Below, one piece after another: positions 38,901-47,929 of a stretch of DNA of 64,000 nucleotides (position 1 is its first letter; the number at the start of each line of letters is the position of its first letter). The notes under the pieces are model-generated. The model saw nothing but the letters and a program-made list of their open reading frames with translations. It searched no databases and was not told where the DNA came from. The DNA comes from Luteolibacter pohnpeiensis (lineage in GTDB: Bacteria; Verrucomicrobiota; Verrucomicrobiia; Verrucomicrobiales; Akkermansiaceae), in the NCBI RefSeq assembly GCF_016595435.1, contig NZ_JAENIJ010000004.1:124001-188000 (forward strand), given 5' to 3'. A program made the position numbers and the translations under genes.

Positions 38901-39643
38901 GTGAACAGCACCCTGCCAATTTGAACGCGACTCCGGCGATCGTCCGCAGCGTATTACTTTATGTTCTGCGACTTTGGTTAGATGAGGACATCCCACTGAA
39001 TGAAGGACTGTTAGATTCGGTTAATCTTATCATTCCTCAGGGCTTTCTGAATCCATCATTCCCACCCGATCCGAAAGAATGCCCGGCCGTTGTAGGTGGC
39101 AATATCGAAACCAGCCAGAGGCTCACCGATTTACTGCTGGCGGCGCTCGACCTCTGTGCTCACGGGCAGGGCACCATGAATAATTTTTTGTTCGGAAATG
39201 ACAGCTTTGGTTACTACGAAACCATCGCCGGTGGTTCAGGAGCCGGACCAAACTTCGCAGGGCAGAGCGGTCGCCACTGCCACATGACGAACACGGCTAT
39301 CACCGATGCCGAGATTTTGGAGCATCGGTTTCCCGTCCGCCTGCACCGATTTGAATTCAGGCCGAATTCCGGTGGCGATGGAGAATTTACGGGAGGCAAC
39401 GGGCTCATTCGCGAAGTGGAATTTCTGCAGCCTGTCACCGTTTCAATGCTCACCCAGAGAAGGTCCACCAGCCCACAAGGCATGCATGGCGGAGAAAATG
39501 GAGCCTCGGGCAGCCAAGTCCGTATCACCTTAGATGGCACCGCAGAAGTTCTTCCTGGCTCCATCACCTACCAAGCCGCCGAGGGAGAACGGATCATCCT
39601 ATCCACACCAGGCGGCGGGGGCTGGAACGCTCACCATTCCTAA
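35990..39643 (+). CDS. Fused hydantoinase/5-oxoprolinase (HyuA-HyuB)
   Basis: A 1217-residue single-chain enzyme in the ATP-dependent oxoprolinase/hydantoinase family, which hydrolyses 5-oxoproline or hydantoins in amino-acid salvage. The HyuA half (about 1-690) starts with DTGGTFTDAWA, has TTRGTNALLERKG, FDMGGTSTDVA and SDPGPACYGRGG (ATP-binding actin-like fold). The HyuB half begins about residue 705 (DSEIQAALFRSRFEGLATDM) and includes NHPAAGGSHLPDVTV. In many bacteria the halves are separate genes; here they are fused, as in eukaryotic and many bacterial oxoprolinases. The start is a GTG at 35990, in frame with the family N-terminus. Exact substrate uncertain. Confidence 0.9.
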   Translation: MSPFWKVRVDTGGTFTDAWALTPTGEERRCKVLSDGSLVVKVQHRTEDHWLDLGRELSFSDHTLVGFDAGVAGKVIAARERGRWIKTAENIEADRLTLRSGEEAPVLVARILTGTPLAEKLPEMDFRVATTRGTNALLERKGAPTVLFVTRGFADLPWIRDQRRDLLFSLAQPAAEAICEGVVPVKGRLDATGQVVEHPDEHEVKAAAREWLAKGVKVAAVAILHSWRNPALEETLAGWIRSEGFEQVTTSSSVAPVIRFLPRMETALADAWLSPVMKHFTGQVSKAMTRGEPLMMTSAGGLVPASRYKPKDSLVSGPAGGFVGAAAIANAAGFPKVLTFDMGGTSTDVARIDGAFEYRYEQQIGPARVLAPTLKIETVAAGGGSICQWKLGRLEVGPESAGSDPGPACYGRGGPLTVTDVNLLLGLMKPEGAGIPLDLEPAEAELQKLILAMQADGVTPPSERELLIGLRSIAVEKMANAIRGVSYSEGHDPRDFVLFAFGGAGPQHACAVAENLGMSRVLVPGDAGLLSAWGLDRAKRQEQATQQILLPLGQTSTASIWKELASNALEPLQPIDRTSVGFRYLAELRLLGQDTSIEVEADLFDEDAASLEMKFRQAYSKLYGYDAPSSRAIECAALRVIAEEISREFAGESFGEIEIRGPLTLQDRFSTCILPDGWGLRKGNGGTLLLEKESSSQEQTRVGMDSEIQAALFRSRFEGLATDMGAILRRTALSPNVKERLDYSCALLDSKGRLLVNAPHVPVHLGALGVCVREVASQIEFHPGDVVVTNHPAAGGSHLPDVTVIAAAFDPQGNRIGYVANRAHHAEIGGMAPGSMPANARNLAEEGVVISPIKWLKNGVMDSKLLEDLLRQSPYPSRRPEENLADLEAQAAAVSHGVRVLQSLAEQHGGAVIQKEMSGILDRSAALMQSLLKRHEGLEISRQEELDDGWPIRVSITVQQAKMTVDFSGSGEQHPANLNATPAIVRSVLLYVLRLWLDEDIPLNEGLLDSVNLIIPQGFLNPSFPPDPKECPAVVGGNIETSQRLTDLLLAALDLCAHGQGTMNNFLFGNDSFGYYETIAGGSGAGPNFAGQSGRHCHMTNTAITDAEILEHRFPVRLHRFEFRPNSGGDGEFTGGNGLIREVEFLQPVTVSMLTQRRSTSPQGMHGGENGASGSQVRITLDGTAEVLPGSITYQAAEGERIILSTPGGGGWNAHHS

Positions 39644-39664
39644 TTTGATGGCTCGAATCGCAGC

Positions 39665-39696
39665 AAAAAGCCGCCACCGGAAATCCGGTGGCGGCT
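39665..39696 (-). terminator. Bidirectional-type terminator between hyuAB and the surface repeat protein
   Basis: A 13-base inverted repeat (39669-39681 with 39684-39696). On the minus strand a T tract (A run 39665-39669 on the plus strand) follows it, so it terminates the minus-strand gene ending at 39727; it may also serve hyuAB. Confidence 0.85.
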
Positions 39697-39726
39697 TGAA
39701 TAACGTTTCTTAATCGGGCGATTCCC

Positions 39727-42700
39727 TTAGAGCGTCGCAGTGAGGCGAGCGAAGAGTTTGCCGCCATCTGCGAGGGATGCTGGCAAGGTGACAGTCACCT
39801 TATCAACCCCGGAGGCGAAGCCATTGGTTTCAACCGTGACCGTTGCCGAATCCGCAGCGGTCCACTCACCAGTGAGGCTCGTGCTGTATTCAACGCCTGG
39901 GTTCACGTAGGTCGAATCGGAATTGCGACGGAAGATGAACACCAAATTACCTTCGGTATCAACCGTGCTGGTTGGCGCATCTGCGAGGCTTGCCGATGTT
40001 GGATCCGAGGCGAGAACGAACTCAAGCAAGTTGCTAAAGCCATCGTTGTCCGGGTCTGCATCGGTAGCGGCATCGTCTCCAGTGAGTCCGCTGTTCGCGA
40101 TGAAGGTATCATATGCAGTCGGTTGTGGCTCGGAACCATCATAAGTGATGGTGATTTCCTTCGCCTCATCGTCATACGAAAGCGCGTATCCGGAGGTCAC
40201 CGAGGCAAACTCACCAGTGCGAGTGCCGGTGTATTTCGCAATCACGTAGGTCGCTCCTGCAGTGAAACCACCGCCGGTTGGAATGACCGAAAGAGTTGCA
40301 CCTGTGACATCAAGATCGCCGTTTACGATCAGCAAGTCAGCTCCTGTCTCAAGGCCCAAACCAGCTTCTGGTTGGCCTGTTCCATTCACTTCCCACTTGT
40401 ATGTGCCGGTGAGGACCGTTGAACCCACGCTCAGAGCACCATAAGGAAGCCCGTAAGATGGATCACCAGGTGCAACACTACCGTCGATTTCAACAGTGCC
40501 AGCAACATAACCCGTTCCACCGAGAGTGCCGCCACTTTCGACGAGCACTGGTGAATCGCCAGTGCCACTGCCTTCGAGGTTAGCAACAGTGAGCAAGCCT
40601 CCGCGAATCACAGTTCCTTGAGCCAAGTCGAACGCCTTTGCAGTAACATTCGTTTGGTCAAAATTCGCATCATTGGTTGGGTTATCGATGGATTGAACGT
40701 AAGTCGTGGTCTTGCCTTGATAGCTATTTGGATAGAGGAACAACATTTCTCCGTCGCCCTCCTTGATGATTCCATAGGCTCCAGCAACCAATGCGTCGAC
40801 CTCAAGATCATAACCAACCGGGCCATCTGCCACGTCGAAAACCGCATGTTGACGGTTCACCACGTAAAGACCGGTGATCTTTGAGGTAACATCAGAAGCT
40901 TCCGTCGAAATCACTGTCCGAGTCGCATCGGTGCCATCAGCAGCAGTTCCATCCGCACGAGAGGTTTCGGTTTGCCCAGTGAGAACCAGGTTCGCACCTC
41001 TCAGCACGACACGGCCTTGAGCGACACCTTCATCATTCGTAACGGTTCCAACCGGAAAGTACTGAATCGCAGAGGTCACTTCAATCGTGCCACCGTCTTC
41101 TGCACGGAGCTGACCAATCGTTGGAACATATTCGATGTAGTCACCACCGAATCCGCTGTAGGCAGATGCTCTCAACACACCCGATCCACGTGCAGTGGCA
41201 AAGAAACGGGTGTTGAAGACCGTCTGGTTAAACATATCGGTCGAGAAGTCCAACACACCATCTTCAACGACGATTTCATGGGAATCAGCTCCTGAAGTGG
41301 TGGAGCCGCCGTAACCACTCAATTTCATCAGACCAGGACCCGTTTTGGTAAACGTTCCATCCAGAATCAATTTGCCATAATGGTAGAACGAAACATCCGT
41401 TGGGACGTCTACAGTTGCATCTGTCAAAGACAACACCCGGTTGGTAGCAACAGTCGATTGAATCTCAAGTGTCGTGCCAGCGCCCATATAAAGTGTTCCC
41501 GGAGAGAGAGGGTCACCAAAGGCCAAGCCGGAATTCACTGAGAGAGTGCCTGCGTTCACTTGTACCGAACCACTGAGGTAGTTGTCGGAATCAAGGGAAA
41601 GTATGCCACTTCCATTCTTCACAAGATTGGCAGAACCATACAGTCCCGAACCTTGGAGTGAGTAATCCTTAGAGCTGTTGTTGAAAATGATTTCACCAGG
41701 AGCAACAGATGCATCTACATTAATTGCGGTTGCCTCAGACGTATCATCGAACAACACAGTCGCCCCATCGGTGTAAGCGACGTCAAATGTATCCCAAGGT
41801 GCCGTCTCACCCGTGCCTTCCCAAACGATTGGGGTGGAAGTGGATGCAGTTGGATCCGGGAACTTGATTTTACCAGTCGCGGTATTCCGGGCTTCTGGGG
41901 TAGGATAGACGAATCCGCCGCTACCTACATAGTCGAGCACTGTCCAGGTCGTACCATCATTGCTGATTTCCATTTGCCATTGGACGGGATCGCGAGCGAT
42001 TGCATCGTTGGCAGTCACGAATTGATAACTATCGAATGTTTGGGAAGATCCCAGATTGAACACCAGTCCACCTTTATTGAAATCGAGCCACTTGGTGCTA
42101 TAATCACCATCAATAACATTCGCCACGCCTTCAGCTGCAGGAGTATTACCATTTGGGTTGGTTACCGAAGTAACGGGAACCAAGGTATCTCCATTGTAGA
42201 ATTCAAACTCAGAAAGCTGAATGGAATTCGGCGTACCGCGGAATGCTAGTGGGGTAAAGCGCACATATTGGCAGGTGACAGAACTTCCATCGACAACACG
42301 ATAGCTGAAGTCCTGGTATACGGTCCCATTAGCATTACTGGCTACGATCGTATAGGTTCCCGAAGGATCGATTGACGTGAGATCAATGTAACCATAGGTG
42401 GTGGTTTGTGTTCCGGAAGTCGTAGTCTGACTCAATGAGGTCAAATCGATATTGCCCGGCATAAGGGTGATCGATGTTGGAGCCCCTCCTGTCGAAGTGT
42501 CTCCAAGAATTCCCCATCCAAGTGACGATGTATCACCCGCAGCTACAATGGCTGGATCTGGGTAGCAATCGAAATAGTCGAAAGTCAATCCGGAAGAAGA
42601 AGGGATATCAAATCCTCCTTGGTAAGCAAAATACGAATCACGACTAACCGGAGCAACGTCTGTGCGAGTGTCAATCACAGTATAATTCACACCATCACTA

Positions 42701-43194
42701 CTTCCTTCAAGCGTCCAGGAACGGGGATGGCGATACATGTAATCATTCGCCGAGGCAAAATCATAAGAACTGATCGTGACAGGCGCTTCAAAGGCAAACA
42801 CCAATGGGGTGTAGGCAGTTGGCGTATCCTCAGGAGCACCTCCGCTATACCATTTCGTGGTCAGCAAACCATCAACCAAGTTCATTGGTCCTTCTGCATC
42901 ATCCTCAACAGGATCGACACCTTGTTCAGTAACTGTGACTGGAACCGCATCACCAGATGTTAGATTTCCGTTTAAGTTCAAACGGACGCCATGATTGTAG
43001 AATGCGATTTCTGAGAGCTGTTGCTCATAGTTACCATCTCCACCGTTCGCAGCGGTTGTGGTGAATCGGTAGTATTGATACGTTACTTCTGAAAGTGCTT
43101 GAGCAGAAGCAGTGAAGCATACCGTCGTGGTAATGACCGCAGCGATTGCGCTAATAGCGCGAAATCTGCCGTTGAGTTTTAATTTCGGTTTCAT
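39727..43194 (-). CDS. Large secreted beta-strand-repeat protein with two discoidin-like domains
   Basis: A 1155-residue exported protein. Signal peptide MKPKLKLNGRFRAISAIAAV through about residue 33. Two F5/8 type C (discoidin)-like domains follow, about residues 40-185 and 315-450, each with the SE-FYN and V-DG-TKW marks. A long beta-helix-like region (about 500-990) contains autotransporter-associated beta-strand repeats such as LVKNGSGILSLDSDNYLSGS. Near the C-terminus a DADPDNDGFSNLLEFVLASD segment is a calcium-binding repeat typical of Verrucomicrobial secreted proteins. No outer-membrane barrel domain is present, so export to the surface must use another route. The frame opens upstream at 43329; ATG 43194 gives the signal peptide. 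Adhesin or carbohydrate-binding role inferred. Confidence 0.82.
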   Translation of the reverse strand: MKPKLKLNGRFRAISAIAAVITTTVCFTASAQALSEVTYQYYRFTTTAANGGDGNYEQQLSEIAFYNHGVRLNLNGNLTSGDAVPVTVTEQGVDPVEDDAEGPMNLVDGLLTTKWYSGGAPEDTPTAYTPLVFAFEAPVTISSYDFASANDYMYRHPRSWTLEGSSDGVNYTVIDTRTDVAPVSRDSYFAYQGGFDIPSSSGLTFDYFDCYPDPAIVAAGDTSSLGWGILGDTSTGGAPTSITLMPGNIDLTSLSQTTTSGTQTTTYGYIDLTSIDPSGTYTIVASNANGTVYQDFSYRVVDGSSVTCQYVRFTPLAFRGTPNSIQLSEFEFYNGDTLVPVTSVTNPNGNTPAAEGVANVIDGDYSTKWLDFNKGGLVFNLGSSQTFDSYQFVTANDAIARDPVQWQMEISNDGTTWTVLDYVGSGGFVYPTPEARNTATGKIKFPDPTASTSTPIVWEGTGETAPWDTFDVAYTDGATVLFDDTSEATAINVDASVAPGEIIFNNSSKDYSLQGSGLYGSANLVKNGSGILSLDSDNYLSGSVQVNAGTLSVNSGLAFGDPLSPGTLYMGAGTTLEIQSTVATNRVLSLTDATVDVPTDVSFYHYGKLILDGTFTKTGPGLMKLSGYGGSTTSGADSHEIVVEDGVLDFSTDMFNQTVFNTRFFATARGSGVLRASAYSGFGGDYIEYVPTIGQLRAEDGGTIEVTSAIQYFPVGTVTNDEGVAQGRVVLRGANLVLTGQTETSRADGTAADGTDATRTVISTEASDVTSKITGLYVVNRQHAVFDVADGPVGYDLEVDALVAGAYGIIKEGDGEMLFLYPNSYQGKTTTYVQSIDNPTNDANFDQTNVTAKAFDLAQGTVIRGGLLTVANLEGSGTGDSPVLVESGGTLGGTGYVAGTVEIDGSVAPGDPSYGLPYGALSVGSTVLTGTYKWEVNGTGQPEAGLGLETGADLLIVNGDLDVTGATLSVIPTGGGFTAGATYVIAKYTGTRTGEFASVTSGYALSYDDEAKEITITYDGSEPQPTAYDTFIANSGLTGDDAATDADPDNDGFSNLLEFVLASDPTSASLADAPTSTVDTEGNLVFIFRRNSDSTYVNPGVEYSTSLTGEWTAADSATVTVETNGFASGVDKVTVTLPASLADGGKLFARLTATL

Positions 43195-43637
43195 AGTCGA
43201 TGTTTGAGATTCAGCCCGGAAACTCGGAACCGCCATGATTGCCATAAGCGTTGCATATGGGCGCACCAAGGCAGCCCGGAATTCCCGGACACAAGCAATG
43301 ATGCCCATCAATAGCAGCCAATATGCCACATCCCAAGTGGAGAAATGAACAATTCCTCAATTTAGAGTAATTTATCGGCCTAAAATTCAGGCGAAATCGA
43401 AGAATCATGCCAAATGCAACACACCATTATTCAATTAGTAATAATTGAAACGCAAGGTCAATTATATCTTGAACTTGATTGATCCTCTACGACTCGCAAG
43501 CAATCGTGAATCCATCCATGTATATCATTTGTTTTAAATTCAATAACCCTAAAGTTTGAAATTGTTATAACAGTACAAAAAAGGAGCGAGGCCAATCCCC
43601 CGCTCCTCTTAGAATTTAGTAATTTAAAGCTGATTGC
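43195..43637. other. A+T-rich intergenic region without a gene
   Basis: I see no supportable coding region in these 443 bases. The frame of the repeat protein stays open to 43329, but this part is poor in protein-like sequence. The stretch 43440-43580 is strongly A+T-rich, and the minus-strand terminator of the next gene lies at 43577-43607. It should hold the promoter of the repeat protein, but no box pair stands out. Confidence 0.5.
43577..43607 (-). terminator. Terminator of the Verru_Chthon pair
   Basis: A roughly ten-pair stem (43582-43591 with 43598-43607, one mismatch) followed on the minus strand by six T residues (A tract 43577-43582 on the plus strand). It lies about 30 bases beyond the stop of the 236-residue protein gene. 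Confidence 0.8.
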
Positions 43638-44348
43638 TCAGTTAGCGTTACTTTCTTTATCACTATTGAGCGATTGCTGCATCTCGAAATCGACTCGAGA
43701 CTCAGGAACAATCTTGATTGCCAGAGGTCCAAGACGTGGATCCGTGCCTGGCGCGATGATCACAAGATTTCTGATATCAGGATCAGGTGTCCAAACTGAG
43801 GTAAATAAGGGATCTTTCGGTCTTGCTGGACCAACAAACGCAATTGGGGTCGGCGTGGTTCCTCCCGGCGCAAAATCTTCTGATCCGCGCGGTTTCAATA
43901 CTTTTCGGTCTTTCCCGAAAGCACAGCCCAATTGGCCTTTGGTCATGTTCAGCATCCGGAATGAGCCAAATTTGAACCCGTCCGAGCTATCCTCGAATGG
44001 AATACCCGTGATGCCCGAAGGCTCGTTAGGATTCGGCAACAACAAGATTAACGGTTCTTTGACATTTGGAAGTATCGGAATTCGAAGAACCACAGGCTTT
44101 CCTTCAGCATCTTTACGATCCGCAGCTTGAAGATAGACGATATGATCATCGCCAACAGCAACCCGATAAGGCGCTGTTTTTCGAGTCTGATTGAGACCTT
44201 CGATTTTTTTACCTTCTTCACCAGAAAGGACCTTCAAATCACGGCCGGAGATGTTGCCATCCCATGCCAGAAATCGGACAGGAAGTGCCATTGCAGGAAG
44301 GATGGTCACCCACAAAACAATAGCGTATTTGAGAAAAACAGTCTTCAT
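43638..44348 (-). CDS. Secreted hypothetical protein translationally coupled to Verru_Chthon A
   Basis: A 236-residue exported protein of unknown function with signal peptide MKTVFLKYAIVLWVTILPAMA. The rest is beta-rich (VRFLAWDGNISGRDLKVLSG, then IVYLQAADRKDAEGKPVVLR, LFTSVWTPDPDIRNLVIIAP) and resembles no family I know. Its ATG (44346-44348) overlaps the stop of the preceding Verru_Chthon A gene in an ATGA arrangement, so the two are translated together and probably act together. The gene is followed by a strong terminator. Confidence 0.7.
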   Translation of the reverse strand: MKTVFLKYAIVLWVTILPAMALPVRFLAWDGNISGRDLKVLSGEEGKKIEGLNQTRKTAPYRVAVGDDHIVYLQAADRKDAEGKPVVLRIPILPNVKEPLILLLPNPNEPSGITGIPFEDSSDGFKFGSFRMLNMTKGQLGCAFGKDRKVLKPRGSEDFAPGGTTPTPIAFVGPARPKDPLFTSVWTPDPDIRNLVIIAPGTDPRLGPLAIKIVPESRVDFEMQQSLNSDKESNAN

Positions 44349-47300
44349 GAGTTTTCTTTAGCAATTTGGTTATCTAATTCTTCATTCATTATCTCACGGA
44401 ATGATACCACTTCAAACTTACGACCGAATGTCTGGTTCACCTCATTCACATTCTCAGGAGATTCCCAAACTGGATCAGATTGATCAACCCAATCCGGAAC
44501 GCGTTGCACAGTCGCTTCGCACCATGAACGGGCCAGCACCTTGCCGTATTTGTCCTTCGCTTCACCGTAGGCACGAATCGTAAACGTATCAGATCGAACC
44601 GACATGATCGGTCCCAAGCTGTTTAGAAGGTCAGCTTGAGTAAGCCAGCCAGGAAGTCCGACGCCAGTGTCTGCTTCAGGAATGTTGGAGCGTTCTGGGT
44701 ATCCAAGTGGATCGAACGAAGAAACTGATGACTGTTTATTGAGTCCTGAGTTATCAATTGCCGCTTGGAGTGCGCCTTTTTGTCCAAGATCCCCACTAAC
44801 AAGACGGCGGTTTACAAACTCTCCAAGGGACAGGAAAGGGCCACGCTTGCGGACTTCATCCACGATTTCACTAGCCAAGGATTTGATATCGCTGTCGCTA
44901 AGCTCGCGGTATCCTGTCCAGAGATCGTCAGCTTCCCCCATTGGGTTTCTGAATCTTGGCATTGGAGTCGAGCCATTGAACGATTTTGACGAGGTGCTGT
45001 TGTTTTCAATATCTTCAACGTTCAGACTACTGTCACGCAAACTCGCAAGAACTGCTTCCCAGGCGGCGACATTGGTGGAATTCACGTTGAAGGAACCATC
45101 AACCAAAATATGCGAACTTGCATAACGGCAACCTTCCGGTGAAGTCAGCTGATCGATAATTTCCTCATCGGTGAGGCCACCGCGATATAAGATATGACGT
45201 GGGTTGCGCAGTGGATTCTTCACTGGATCTTCAAGCCAATCTGAAACAATCGAGTCTATGCCCTTGACGGTTTGAGACTGCTCATCATCCCAAACATCAG
45301 GCGAACCCTTCCTTGAGCTGAATGAGAGCTCGGGAGCAATGGAGGAGAAGTAATAATCATCCCAAAGCGCGGCGTTCATCAGATATGGGATATCATACAG
45401 ACTCAATCCGGTTGGATAGATCTGCTGGGCATCCGGAGACGAAGTTTTCTTCAGCAACTTCGAGACACTACCGATCGGAATGAATGGAGATGCCCAAGAG
45501 TTTCCGACCTGATAGGATGTGATGAATGATGAATCCGAAAAGTCAGCATTTTGGAACTGAGCTATCGAAAGCATCGGTTCTTCGGGAATCTCGAAGAAAG
45601 CCAAACGCTCCCTACCACCACCTGAAGAGTTATTTAGACCGTAAAAGGAGAGGCGGCCGTTGGTAGTCGTTTGCAAAACATCGCCAGCAATTGTCCGGGT
45701 TGAGGCAATTGAGGAATCGTAATGCGAATTCGGCAATGTCTGCGCACCCGAAATCATGGTATTGGTATACCGCTGTCTCGGATTAACGGTGTAAACAATA
45801 TCAGAAGGCGATTGGTCTCCTGAATTGGCCGCTGTGCGGTGGAAGGTTTCGATCACACTCACGATCTGCGGGGTTCCTGAAATCAAATCCGCTCCACTCA
45901 CGACGGAAGAATAAACGTTCTCATCGGTACGGGTTCCTTTGTAAATTTGAACCTCTTCAATTGGCGGGATATTCAAGGCAACCGTTTGACCTGGTTCAAA
46001 CGAGTTCACATCCGGATTCTTGATTCGGTATGCACCTTCCAAGGTTTGGAAGTAGAAGTAGGAGCCACGGTTGAAATAGGTCCGGAAGGAAATGGTATCC
46101 GTTGCCGCAGATATCGTTGGCGGAGACGCAGTGCCGTTACCGGTAAGTTTGGTCAAATCAACCCCGATACCGCCTTGAACCTTTAACTCCGCAGCGGAGT
46201 TAACAGGCTTTAGGAACACAGAACGATTGCGATCGACTTTATTCAGCGCAACGTTGCCTGGGTCTGGAAGCGTAACAATCTCACTACTTGCAGGAACAAA
46301 GACACGCACTTCACCCGGACCAAAGTGGATCGGATCACTGACATCACCATTATCATTTCCGGTTGATGTCATTTTGCACAAATAGTAAGGCTCTGCCATA
46401 CGACCGTGACCCGAGTTCACCCAACCCACTCCCATACCACGTCCCATCGATCTTGAGATGTAATCCAAGCCAGCGGTTGATACGGTACCACCTTTATTGA
46501 GGGTGCAGGTAAATTGGAATGGTTCGTCCATCCAAGGATAGGCAACGAAGCCTTCGGACTCGATGGCAACGTTGTAAGGGTTCCAGAGAGTGATCACCGG
46601 GGTGAAGACCAACTTGATGGGGCGGCCACGACGAAGGTCACCGTCTCCGAGCGTGAAGGAAACGTACAGCAAGATCCGGTCCAGAATTGGGTTAATCGCG
46701 GTCTCTGAACCTCTAGGCGAATCGATAACGGTGTAATTCGGATTGGTTTGCTCCCGCGTGAAAACGGTAGGAGTTCCATCAGATTTATACATGTGGTGCG
46801 GAATCCGATAGAAGGAACGCAGGGCATTGAATGTCGGTGCAGCACCCGCATCGAGATTGTAGGTTCGGATAACCGGATTGTAATTCACCACGAACTGGAC
46901 AGAACCAGTCCCCACTCCCGTGAACAACGGTGTTTCCGTGGTACTGTTGCTGCTGCCACCACCGAGGGCAAATGGGTTGGTTACATTATTCCAGCTGGTT
47001 TTCTCAAAGTCACTGTCACTCATTTCAAAGCCGAGTGACATGTCAGTTTTAAGCCCGCCATTCGTCACACTCGATAGCACTCCGAGTGAGGTCGTGGTGT
47101 GCTCTCTAGCGAGACGCGCCGCACTTTTGCGATCGAGACCGTATTCAGGATCCAAAGCAGCTTGCTGGACCGTCAAAACTTTTGCAGCCCGGGTGTCCCA
47201 GCCACTATCAGGATTTTGTGCAATGTCTGAAAGACCAACGTTGGGTCGAGTTGGAGCCACAACAGCATCGTTTTCAACCACCCGCTCTTCATCGGTTCCG

Positions 47301-47929
47301 ATTGCAATTGATGCTTTCGTAGCGGCCTGACTGACTGCCCATGCGTAACTGCCTTTCGGTTTGCCTTCAGGATCGGTCAACGGAACTTTCTCCGCCATGG
47401 TGCTGAATCCATCCAGATCTTCCGAGAATAGCTCAATACCATCTCCTACAACCGCACTTTTGGCATACTCTTCCTTTTCGGTATCAGACATCTTCTCCGA
47501 CGAGACGAGCCACTTCTTGAAGCCGCTGCTTTTCTCCTGATCATAGGAAGGGCCTGAGGCTTGAGTGTCATCCAAAACATCCGGGCGCCCAGGAGAACTC
47601 CATACACCTACCAAATTCGGACGGCCGACACCATCGCCGAGAATGGAGGCATCAGCGGTGATTCTGCGGTCATCTCCCAGTTGGGTTTGCAGCTCGTTAA
47701 TGGCCATGGCAAGAGCCAATCTTGCGTTTGCACTTGCGATTTGTTGTGCATCATTGTTTTGAGTCGTCTTGAGACCAATCGCGCCCAGCGACATCAAGCC
47801 GAGGCCGAGAACAAGCAGCAACACCATCATCAGCATGACTGCGATCAGCGCAAAGCCATTCATGCGCCGGGCTATGCGGCGGCGACGCTTCCTCGCTTTG
47901 GTTGGAGTGAAATGAATTGGATTTTTCAT
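44345..47929 (-). CDS. Verru_Chthon cassette protein A
   Basis: A 1194-residue protein of the Verru_Chthon cassette A family (TIGR02600), found in Verrucomicrobium and Chthoniobacter type genomes. The N-terminus is very basic (KARKRRRRIARRMNG) followed by a membrane helix FALIAVMLMMVLLLVLGLGL; the G-F junction looks like a prepilin-type cleavage site, although the usual Glu at position 5 is Ala. Then comes a helix rich in Ala (NARLALAMAINELQTQLGDD) as in pseudopilins, and a very large extracytoplasmic part. In the known cassettes proteins B, C and D accompany A; none is next to it here. Start at 47929 chosen over an upstream in-frame ATG. Family assignment is from memory of this domain. Confidence 0.82.
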   Translation of the reverse strand: MKNPIHFTPTKARKRRRRIARRMNGFALIAVMLMMVLLLVLGLGLMSLGAIGLKTTQNNDAQQIASANARLALAMAINELQTQLGDDRRITADASILGDGVGRPNLVGVWSSPGRPDVLDDTQASGPSYDQEKSSGFKKWLVSSEKMSDTEKEEYAKSAVVGDGIELFSEDLDGFSTMAEKVPLTDPEGKPKGSYAWAVSQAATKASIAIGTDEERVVENDAVVAPTRPNVGLSDIAQNPDSGWDTRAAKVLTVQQAALDPEYGLDRKSAARLAREHTTTSLGVLSSVTNGGLKTDMSLGFEMSDSDFEKTSWNNVTNPFALGGGSSNSTTETPLFTGVGTGSVQFVVNYNPVIRTYNLDAGAAPTFNALRSFYRIPHHMYKSDGTPTVFTREQTNPNYTVIDSPRGSETAINPILDRILLYVSFTLGDGDLRRGRPIKLVFTPVITLWNPYNVAIESEGFVAYPWMDEPFQFTCTLNKGGTVSTAGLDYISRSMGRGMGVGWVNSGHGRMAEPYYLCKMTSTGNDNGDVSDPIHFGPGEVRVFVPASSEIVTLPDPGNVALNKVDRNRSVFLKPVNSAAELKVQGGIGVDLTKLTGNGTASPPTISAATDTISFRTYFNRGSYFYFQTLEGAYRIKNPDVNSFEPGQTVALNIPPIEEVQIYKGTRTDENVYSSVVSGADLISGTPQIVSVIETFHRTAANSGDQSPSDIVYTVNPRQRYTNTMISGAQTLPNSHYDSSIASTRTIAGDVLQTTTNGRLSFYGLNNSSGGGRERLAFFEIPEEPMLSIAQFQNADFSDSSFITSYQVGNSWASPFIPIGSVSKLLKKTSSPDAQQIYPTGLSLYDIPYLMNAALWDDYYFSSIAPELSFSSRKGSPDVWDDEQSQTVKGIDSIVSDWLEDPVKNPLRNPRHILYRGGLTDEEIIDQLTSPEGCRYASSHILVDGSFNVNSTNVAAWEAVLASLRDSSLNVEDIENNSTSSKSFNGSTPMPRFRNPMGEADDLWTGYRELSDSDIKSLASEIVDEVRKRGPFLSLGEFVNRRLVSGDLGQKGALQAAIDNSGLNKQSSVSSFDPLGYPERSNIPEADTGVGLPGWLTQADLLNSLGPIMSVRSDTFTIRAYGEAKDKYGKVLARSWCEATVQRVPDWVDQSDPVWESPENVNEVNQTFGRKFEVVSFREIMNEELDNQIAKENS

